Shown: positions 57,877 through 64,000 of the stretch, in pieces
How the letters are laid out: every line of letters begins with the position of its first letter
Numbering within the stretch: the stretch's first letter is position 1
DNA from: Bacteroidota bacterium
GTDB taxonomy: Bacteria > Bacteroidota > Bacteroidia > B-17B0 > Aurantibacillaceae
Length of the DNA: 64,000 nucleotides
Assembly (NCBI GenBank): GCA_021156365.1
Contig: JAJNDK010000008.1
Coordinates: 124,001-188,000 of the forward strand
Reading direction: 5' to 3'
Position numbers and translations under genes: made by a program
The notes under the pieces: model-generated
The model's input: only the letters and a program-made list of their open reading frames with translations
What the model was told of the DNA's origin: nothing
The model's database searches: none

Positions 57877-57884
57877 CAAATGTA
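57877..57884 (-). promoter_or_regulatory. -7 promoter element TACATTTG of dnaG
   Basis: CAAATGTA on the plus strand. It matches TAnnTTTG, 17 bases upstream of the GTG start. Confidence 0.6.
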
Positions 57885-57953
57885 CGGTTTTGAGGGCATA
57901 AAAAGAAGATTCCGGACTAAATTGAGAGCCTGAATGCCAGTGGATTCGGGACT

Positions 57954-60900
57954 TTATTTCCCTCCCGCCTGTTGCAAAAGTACTTCTATCGCTTTTTCCA
58001 GCTGCTGGTCTTTCCCGCCTGTTACCTGGCCGTATTCGTTCATTACCTTGAAATCAGGCTCCAGCTGGTTGTTTTCGTAGTATTTTCCATCCATCGTCAT
58101 TACTCCTACCTGCGGAATGCCAAACACCAGCGTCTGATCCTGTAGATTTTCCCACCAAACAGCCGTACCGGTACCGGGAACAGGCATACCAATGGTTTTA
58201 CCGATATTCAGGGTTTTGTATACCACCGGGAACATATGCGCATCCGAATAGTTGCCTTCGCTCATCAATACTGCAGAAGCCCTGGTCCATTTGGCCTGTG
58301 GCTCCACTCCTATTTTCCGTTCGCGTGGCATGAACTCAATGTATTTTTTTCCACTCAGGAACGTGGCGAGATCGTCGTGCAGCCATCCGCCACCATTAAA
58401 GCGTGTATCCACGATCAATGCCTTTTTATTGCTGTATTTACCCATCACCTGCTCGTAGAATGCCCTGTAGCTCTCATCGTTCATCCCGCGGACATGCATA
58501 TAGCCTACCTGTCCGTTCGATGCTTTCTCTGTGAGGTCCTGCATTTTTTTCACCCAGCGCTGATACAACAGTTCGTTCAGAGCCCCAGGACCGATCGGCT
58601 TCACCGTTTCTTCCCAGCGCTTTTTACTTGTTTCATCGTACAAAGAAAGTAAGGTGTATTTTCCTGCCTTGCGGTTCAGCAGCTTATATATATTGGTTTC
58701 TTCTGCGATCTCCTGCCCGTCTATCTTCTCAATGATCGTTCCTGTTTTTATCTGTGACACTGCCTGTATCAAAGGGCTTTTGTCGATTACTTCGGCCACC
58801 TTCATTCCTTTGCCGGTATAGGTATCATCGTAAAAAATACCGAGACTGGCTGTTTCATCCGGGTTTTTGAAACGCGGACTGTAACGGCATCCCGTATGCG
58901 AGGCATTCAACTCTCCCAGTAATTCGCTCATCATTTCCGCATAGTCACGGTTGTTATTGATATGCGGCAGAAAACGCACATAGTTTTCTTTGTAATAGTT
59001 CCAGTCCGTTTTTTGCAGATCGGTTACATAGAATTTTTTAACGACCTGTCTCCACATGTGCTCAAATTCATAGGCACGTTCTTCTACGGTGTTCAGGTTC
59101 ATCTCTGCATTAAAAGCAATTTCCTTTTTTTCAGGTTTCTCAATGTTCAGCTTTAGTATTTTACCATCCGCCAGGAGAAATAAATTCTTTCCTTCTTTAT
59201 CCATTTTCAGGTTCCCTGCGGAAGAAGCATCCAGGCGCATCAGCATTTTTGTTTCATTCTCCCTGAATTTGTTTGCCCACAGATCGTATCCTTTCTCAAA
59301 ACGGCTCAGGTAAAACAATTGTTCTCCGTCCTTCGAGAGAATGGCATCCGCCAGGTCCGAGGAATGGATCGTGAGACGGGCTTTCCTGTCCGCTATATTT
59401 TCCAGTTCTATCTTTACAGGCTCCTGTGCTTTTTGCACGGAATCTGCTTTTGCCTTGTCTTTGTCTTTATTTTTATCCTTGTCTTCTTTTTCTTTCAGCA
59501 GAGCAAAATCTTCCTTGCTTAGTTTGAAACGATCATAAGCAGCCTGTGTAAAGAACATGCCGTATACATCTAACTGATTGCCGTGGCTTCCGAGATTTTT
59601 CATTCCATGCCGGTTCGACATCCACAACATCATTCTTCCATTCATGGCCCATTTTGGGGCTGCATTATCGAAACCACTTTGTGTGAGATCCACTAATTTC
59701 CCGTTCCCGCTCGTTTCTATCAAACCTGCTTCGGTAAGCCAGTTGCCATCCTGCAGGAATTGCACCAACAGGTATTTACCATCGGGTGACCAATCGAACC
59801 ACTGATCGCCGTCGGAATAGGAATAATTTTTTTCAGCGGCGAGGATCTGGCGTACTGCTTTTGTTTTGAGGTTGATGATCTTCACGGCGGTGCGGTCTTC
59901 CAGATAGGCTATCTCTTTACCGTCCGGTGACCAGGCCGGCTGGAAAGCTTCTGTTTTGCCTGAAAGTATGGATTCTTCCAGCAGCACCGTAGAATTGAAA
60001 AACAAGGATTCTTCTTTGCGTGTAAGCGAGCTTTGGTAGATGCCCCAGATATTGTTTCGCTCGGAAGCATACAGGATACTTCTGCCATCAGGTGAAAAAC
60101 TTACGGAGCGCTCCTGCCCCGGAGTGTTGGTGATGCGCTTGGTAATGCCGCCATCCACGGAGGAAACGAACACTTCTCCTCTTACCACAAATACCACTTC
60201 TTTTCCATTCGGCGATACATCCATATCTGTTGCCCCTGTTGTAAACGTTTCTGTTTTTGCATCCGTATAGCGTTCATCTGTTTCTATTTTAACCGTCACT
60301 TTCTGTGCATCGCCTGAAGCCGTTTTGGTATAGAGCTCCCCGTTCTGCGAAAAGCAAAGCAATCCGGAAGCTGACATACTCAGGAAACGGACAGGATCTT
60401 TTTCGAACTTTGTGATCTGTGTGTTTTTGGAAGGATCAGTAATATTCATTTTCCATACATTGTAAGTCCCGCTTTTTTCGCTCAGGTAGAACAAATCCGC
60501 TTCATCCGTGCTGAATACAGGATTGCGGTCCTCGCCTGCAAAGTCGGTAAGTTTGGTGTATTTGTTTTCTTTCTTTGTATACATCCATACATCCCTCGCT
60601 ACTGAAGACACATGATGTTTTCTCCAGGGATCTTCGTATCCTTTACGATCATGAAATACGAGGCGATTTCCGGCTTTGTCCCATTTGGCATCTTCGGCCG
60701 GAACAGATACTACCTGTGTTTCTTTTCCGCCTTTTGCAGGCACCATGTACAATTCAGGTAAAACACCTGAAGGGAACATTACATTGGAAACATTGTCAAT
60801 ACGTGTAGAAGTAAAATAAACCGAAGCTCCATCGGGACTAAAACAGGAAGGATAGTCGCCGGAGGAATAAAAAGTAAGACGTTTCGCAGTTCCTCCTGTG

Positions 60901-61193
60901 GCCGGCATAACGTAGACATCGTAATTGCCATTCCTGTCGGATGCAAAAGCAATGGATTTTCCATCAGGAGACCAAACCGGCATGAAATCGTGTCCTTCAC
61001 TAAGTGTAAGCGGAGTAGCGGTTCCGCCGGTAGCGTTTACTTTATAGATGTCACCTTTGTAGGTGAATACAATAGTAGAACCGTCCGGTGAAATGGAAGG
61101 ATAACGCAACCATAAAGGAGCGGGATCAGTAGCAGTGAAACGGAAAGCACAAAGTGCAATAACAACGGTAGTTAATAAAAGTAGTTTTTTCAT
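57954..61193 (-). CDS. Tricorn-like S41 protease
   Basis: 1079 residues. The start is set at the ATG at 61193 (MKKLLLLTTVVIALCAF), because the upstream Met lies before a TATATTTG promoter; this also gives a proper signal peptide. It has two beta-propeller-like regions of WD40-like/PD40 repeats (SPDGSTIVFT, SPDGKSIAFASD, SPDGASVYF), a charged Lys/Asp-rich spacer (about 580-600), a helical region with MSELLGELNASHTG, a PDZ-like stretch (VIDKSPLIQAVSQIKTGTIIEKIDG), and an S41 C-terminal core (ALIVDTRFNGGGWLHDDL). The usual catalytic Ser (AS-E-G-x-xD) is seen at VLMSEGNYSDA. Tricorn-type proteases degrade peptides; this one is secreted. Confidence 0.9.
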   Translation of the reverse strand: MKKLLLLTTVVIALCAFRFTATDPAPLWLRYPSISPDGSTIVFTYKGDIYKVNATGGTATPLTLSEGHDFMPVWSPDGKSIAFASDRNGNYDVYVMPATGGTAKRLTFYSSGDYPSCFSPDGASVYFTSTRIDNVSNVMFPSGVLPELYMVPAKGGKETQVVSVPAEDAKWDKAGNRLVFHDRKGYEDPWRKHHVSSVARDVWMYTKKENKYTKLTDFAGEDRNPVFSTDEADLFYLSEKSGTYNVWKMNITDPSKNTQITKFEKDPVRFLSMSASGLLCFSQNGELYTKTASGDAQKVTVKIETDERYTDAKTETFTTGATDMDVSPNGKEVVFVVRGEVFVSSVDGGITKRITNTPGQERSVSFSPDGRSILYASERNNIWGIYQSSLTRKEESLFFNSTVLLEESILSGKTEAFQPAWSPDGKEIAYLEDRTAVKIINLKTKAVRQILAAEKNYSYSDGDQWFDWSPDGKYLLVQFLQDGNWLTEAGLIETSGNGKLVDLTQSGFDNAAPKWAMNGRMMLWMSNRHGMKNLGSHGNQLDVYGMFFTQAAYDRFKLSKEDFALLKEKEDKDKNKDKDKAKADSVQKAQEPVKIELENIADRKARLTIHSSDLADAILSKDGEQLFYLSRFEKGYDLWANKFRENETKMLMRLDASSAGNLKMDKEGKNLFLLADGKILKLNIEKPEKKEIAFNAEMNLNTVEERAYEFEHMWRQVVKKFYVTDLQKTDWNYYKENYVRFLPHINNNRDYAEMMSELLGELNASHTGCRYSPRFKNPDETASLGIFYDDTYTGKGMKVAEVIDKSPLIQAVSQIKTGTIIEKIDGQEIAEETNIYKLLNRKAGKYTLLSLYDETSKKRWEETVKPIGPGALNELLYQRWVKKMQDLTEKASNGQVGYMHVRGMNDESYRAFYEQVMGKYSNKKALIVDTRFNGGGWLHDDLATFLSGKKYIEFMPRERKIGVEPQAKWTRASAVLMSEGNYSDAHMFPVVYKTLNIGKTIGMPVPGTGTAVWWENLQDQTLVFGIPQVGVMTMDGKYYENNQLEPDFKVMNEYGQVTGGKDQQLEKAIEVLLQQAGGK

Positions 61194-61210
61194 AGTGGGG
61201 ATTTCTGTAT

Positions 61211-61218
61211 CAAATATA
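61211..61218 (-). promoter_or_regulatory. -7 promoter element TATATTTG of the S41 protease gene
   Basis: CAAATATA on the plus strand, 17 bases upstream of the ATG at 61193. It fixes that start. Confidence 0.7.
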
Positions 61219-61314
61219 GCAAAGTTTGGATAGCAGAAACAGAAAGACCACAAGGACTTATTTATCGAAAATACGTACCTTGGCAGAGCCGCTTAGCCGG
61301 CTTTAAAACCACAC

Positions 61315-62592
61315 ATGTATTTCATGAACCAATATGTTTTCACCATTTATTTTTCGTTGCTGCTTCTTGCGGGAAAAGCAATTCCCAAAAGTATTTTTCC
61401 GCAGTTGCAAAAAACAAAAGGACTCAGCATTACTGTAAAAACGCATCCGGATTTCAAGGAATACTACGAAATAAAGATCGATCAGCCACTGGATCATTCC
61501 AATTCCGAAAAAAAGAAATTCAGGCAAACCATTCATGTAGGTCTCAATGATGTATCAGCGCCTGTTATCCTGATGATCGAAGGATATACTTTTGGAAAAA
61601 GATATGAGCCTGCCTGTTTCAAAAATTGTAACCTGGTTTGGGTAGAACATCGCTATCACGGCTCATCCCGGCCCGATAGTCTTCAATGGGAGTATCTTAC
61701 CATCAAACAGGCAGCTAATGATCTGCATCGGATCCGGCAGACATTTGGAAAGATCCTGAAAGGCAAATGGCTCAGTACCGGTATAAGCAAAGGCGGGCAA
61801 ACAGCGCTTGCTTATAAAATGTATTTTCCGAAAGATGCCGATGCTACGATTGCATTTGTGACGCCGGTGAAGGATCAGCAAAATGATAAACGCATGCAGG
61901 ATCACCTGAGCTCACTCGCGGCAAAAGAAGAAAGCAAAATCGTTTTTTCTTTTCAGAACTATGCTTTCAGAAACAAAGCTAAGCTCCTGCCCGAATTTGA
62001 TACTTATATAAAGAAAACAACTTATTCTTTTGGTTCCCTTGACACCGAAACCTTATTTGACTACCTGCTGTTAGAATATCCTTTTGCCTTTTTCCAAAAC
62101 TGCAATAATTACAATTTAATCCCCGATACTCTGAATCCCTCACCGGATAATATAATCGGTGAGATCGTTTCGGTGGTTTCACCCCGTTTCTTTTCTACAG
62201 CATTCCGGCCGAAGCTGGAACCTTCTTTTTACATGTTCTATCACGAGCTTGGCTATTATGAGTATGCTCTGTCCGGCATGAAGCAATGGTTAAAAAACGA
62301 ATCATATCCAAACAATATTTTTGCTCCAGAAAAATATGCTTCCACTTTTGATCCCGGGTATCTGAAACAATTGAATACATTTATAACAAGTAAGAAGATC
62401 GGGCAGGTAGTCTTCATTTATGGAGAAACAGACCCTTATACTTCTTTGCAGGCAGCAACAGAAGGGAATGAGAAATGCCTGAAACTTATTGTAAAAAACG
62501 GCTGCCACAAAAGCCGGATAGAGGACCTGGATCAGGCTCAGCAAAAACAGCTCTTCGAGAAGCTATCCCAATGGCTGAAATGGAAATTTTAA
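61315..62592 (+). CDS. Secreted S28/S37-type serine peptidase
   Basis: 425 residues with a signal peptide (YVFTIYFSLLLLAGKA). An alpha/beta-hydrolase core follows: VWVEHRYHGSSRPDSLQWEYLTIKQAANDLHRI (typical of S28/S37), KWLSTGISKGGQTAL (nucleophile Ser in G-x-S-x-G-G), then Asp in IYGETDPYTS and His in NGCHKSRI. The pattern matches secreted prolyl tripeptidyl peptidases (PS-10, S37). The start may be the second Met (61324). Nine bases separate it from the metallo-beta-lactamase gene, so they form one transcript. Confidence 0.85.
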   Translation: MYFMNQYVFTIYFSLLLLAGKAIPKSIFPQLQKTKGLSITVKTHPDFKEYYEIKIDQPLDHSNSEKKKFRQTIHVGLNDVSAPVILMIEGYTFGKRYEPACFKNCNLVWVEHRYHGSSRPDSLQWEYLTIKQAANDLHRIRQTFGKILKGKWLSTGISKGGQTALAYKMYFPKDADATIAFVTPVKDQQNDKRMQDHLSSLAAKEESKIVFSFQNYAFRNKAKLLPEFDTYIKKTTYSFGSLDTETLFDYLLLEYPFAFFQNCNNYNLIPDTLNPSPDNIIGEIVSVVSPRFFSTAFRPKLEPSFYMFYHELGYYEYALSGMKQWLKNESYPNNIFAPEKYASTFDPGYLKQLNTFITSKKIGQVVFIYGETDPYTSLQAATEGNEKCLKLIVKNGCHKSRIEDLDQAQQKQLFEKLSQWLKWKF

Positions 62593-62601
62593 AATTTATT
62601 T

Positions 62602-63327
62602 ATGAAAAAACATATACTTTTCCTTCTCGTTATTTTGCCCTTCCTTGTTTCGGGCCAAAAAAAAGCGGTATTGGAGATCACAAAGCTGAGAGCAGATTTT
62701 TATATTTTCACTACCTATAATTTATATAAAGGCGTTGCTGTTCCTGCCAACGGTTTGTATGTAGTTACTACAGATGGTGTGCTGCTGATCGACACTCCCT
62801 GGGATACCACACAGCTCCAGCCTTTGCTGGACAGCATCGAACTCAGGCATAACAAAAAAGTAATACTTTGTATTGCCACCCATTCTCATGAGGATCGCAC
62901 CGGCGGTCTTGAGTATTACAAGAAACAGGGAATCAAAACATATACTTCCCTGCAAACGGATAAGATCTGTAAAGAGCAGCATCAAAAACGCCCTGAATTT
63001 ATTTTCACAAAAGATACCGTGTTCACACTGGGACAATACTCTTTCACTACTCTGTATGCAGGACCCGGCCACACGCCCGATAATCTTGTGATCTGGTTCG
63101 GAAAAGAAAAAGTTTTGTATGGTGGCTGCTTTATTAAAAGTACTGAATCCACTGACCTGGGAAATCTCAATGATGCCAATGTGAAGGAGTGGTCCAACAC
63201 ACTAAAAAAGATCCGGAAAAAAGTCGGGCAACCCGATCACGTAATTCCCGGACACATGGATTGGAGCAATAACAGATCAATGGAGCATACACTGAAGCTG
63301 TTGAAAGAACACAAAAAAAAGAAATGA
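62602..63327 (+). CDS. Subclass B1 metallo-beta-lactamase homologue
   Basis: 241 residues with a signal peptide (MKKHILFLLVILPFLVSGQ). All six zinc ligands of subclass B1 are in place: H94, H96 and D98 in THSHEDRTGG, H157 in GPGHTPDN, C176 in YGGCFIKS and H218 in VIPGHMDW. The Cys ligand and the GGCFIKS motif separate B1 from B2, B3 and general MBL hydrolases. Close B1 enzymes of Bacteroidota hydrolyse penicillins, cephalosporins and carbapenems; activity here is an inference from the motifs. It lies next to the serine peptidase gene (9 bases). Length is normal for the family. Confidence 0.92.
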   Translation: MKKHILFLLVILPFLVSGQKKAVLEITKLRADFYIFTTYNLYKGVAVPANGLYVVTTDGVLLIDTPWDTTQLQPLLDSIELRHNKKVILCIATHSHEDRTGGLEYYKKQGIKTYTSLQTDKICKEQHQKRPEFIFTKDTVFTLGQYSFTTLYAGPGHTPDNLVIWFGKEKVLYGGCFIKSTESTDLGNLNDANVKEWSNTLKKIRKKVGQPDHVIPGHMDWSNNRSMEHTLKLLKEHKKKK

Positions 63328-63372
63328 TCTCCAGGAACGATCGTAATAGCTATTCCCAAACTAAAAAATCCG

Positions 63373-63380
63373 TATATTTG
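63373..63380 (+). promoter_or_regulatory. -7 promoter element TATATTTG
   Basis: A perfect TAnnTTTG box, 22 bases upstream of the ATG at 63403. Confidence 0.7.
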
Positions 63381-63402
63381 AATTTTACAAACCGGATTTA
63401 TC

Positions 63403-64000
63403 ATGAACACCACTTCCCTCGAAGGATTTTACAGTGAATTCAAAGATGCGGCAGCGCTGATTCCGGAAGGCATCAGTAAAGAAATAGGGCATTTCAATGT
63501 ATTCCGGATCGACGAGCTGAACCGGAGGCTGAAGGAAAAGCCAGGTATGCCCTACAATCGACGCACCTATTATAAGATCAGTCTTATCCGCGGAAAAAAC
63601 AAAGCCGAATATGCAGATAAGGTGATACACATTGAGAAGAGTGCCTTGCTGTTTGCCACACCGAAAGTTCCCTATCATTATATTCCGCAGGATGATGATC
63701 AATCCGGTTGTTTCTGCATTTTCACGGACGATTTTCTTGCCAAAAGCAAAACAGGTATTGTACCGGATGAGCTGCCGATATTCCAGCCCGGCGGGTATCC
63801 TGTTTTCCAGCTCACAGATGAAGCGGTAGAAGAAATAAATACCATCTTCGAAAAAATAATAAAGGAACTGGCCTCGGATTATGCCTTTAAATACGACCTG
63901 ATCCGCAATTACCTGATGGAGCTGATCCACTTCGGCCAGAAACTGCAACCGGCTTCCGTTCTGTACCCGACACATAATGCAGCGGCACGTGTTTCCTCGC
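63403..64000 (+). CDS. AraC-type transcriptional regulator, N-terminal part (cut by window edge)
   Basis: A frame from the ATG at 63403 stays open to the end of the window (about 199 residues). The N-terminus is MNTTSLEGFYSEFKDAAALI, and a later RRTYYKISLIRGKNKAEYAD-like cupin strand leads to ALLFATPKVPYHYIPQDDDQSGCFCIFTDDF, the usual sensor domain of Bacteroidota AraC regulators (the region before two C-terminal HTH motifs). The visible end (ELIHFGQKLQP then THNAAARVSS) matches the linker just before the DNA-binding domain. The DNA-binding part is outside the window. The long minus-strand frame over this region (63385-63975) is a shadow. Confidence 0.8.
   Translation, partial: MNTTSLEGFYSEFKDAAALIPEGISKEIGHFNVFRIDELNRRLKEKPGMPYNRRTYYKISLIRGKNKAEYADKVIHIEKSALLFATPKVPYHYIPQDDDQSGCFCIFTDDFLAKSKTGIVPDELPIFQPGGYPVFQLTDEAVEEINTIFEKIIKELASDYAFKYDLIRNYLMELIHFGQKLQPASVLYPTHNAAARVSS

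Noticed and set aside
63385-63975. Long minus-strand ORF at the right edge
   Set aside because: It is antisense to the AraC-type gene, which has a promoter and a recognisable sensor domain.
1-64000. tRNA, rRNA or riboswitch genes
   Set aside because: I looked for tRNA cloverleaf ends, 16S/23S signature words and conserved riboswitch cores and saw none. This was by eye, so a covariance-model search would be the decisive test.

Overview
The window looks like chromosomal DNA of a Bacteroidota bacterium, probably of the Chitinophagales/Sphingobacteriales kind; the order is an inference. Three things point there. Many genes are preceded by the Bacteroidota -7 promoter element TAnnTTTG (most often TATATTTG) instead of a sigma70 -10 box. 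Three large secreted proteins end in type IX secretion (T9SS) sorting domains, and one more does so with the type B gliding-motility form. The block parA-parB-DUF5683-dapB is a typical Bacteroidota gene order. No rRNA, tRNA or CRISPR array was seen.

Layout. 1-4.2 kb: a left-truncated unknown gene, a 42-bp minisatellite, small envelope or unknown genes, a DUF3606 gene and a T9SS protein. 4.4-9.2 kb: a 929-residue T9SS adhesin-like protein, a REP-associated tyrosine transposase (RAYT) flanked by REP-type hairpins, and a small ppGpp-hydrolase-like HD gene overlapping a GNAT gene. 9.3-16 kb: a 1077-residue protein of unknown family and a run of five poorly known genes. 16-23.5 kb: hflX, then a four-gene operon coding for a GrpE-like protein, a divergent Hsp70 and two paralogous single-pass membrane proteins. 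23.8-28.1 kb: a T9SS type B propeller protein, an inositol monophosphatase, a 43-residue zinc-ribbon protein and a protein with an N-terminus like extracellular contractile injection system (eCIS) cargo. 28.2-33.4 kb: a DEAD-box helicase with a long leader and a secreted glycoside hydrolase.

33.6-47.2 kb: a small basic protein, a TerB-like/ABCG transporter, a beta-barrel protein with a possible gene relic behind it, a MacB-type permease, pbpC, and a LytS-type sensor kinase separated from its LytTR regulator by a trypsin-like protease gene. 47.4-52.5 kb: housekeeping genes (flavin reductase, UPF0173 hydrolase, parA, parB, DUF5683, dapB, purE). 52.5-57.9 kb (minus strand): an operon headed by dnaG with a CYTH protein, a VOC protein, a GNAT-cupin fusion, a GNAT protein and a degenerate LytM protein. 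58-64 kb: a tricorn-like S41 protease, an S28/S37-type peptidase, a subclass B1 metallo-beta-lactamase homologue and the start of an AraC-type regulator.

The most interesting parts are the Hsp70/GrpE-like/membrane-paralogue operon, the RAYT with its REP family, the eCIS-cargo-like orphan, the B1 metallo-beta-lactamase homologue, and two families of fold-back intergenic sequences that sit at gene ends.
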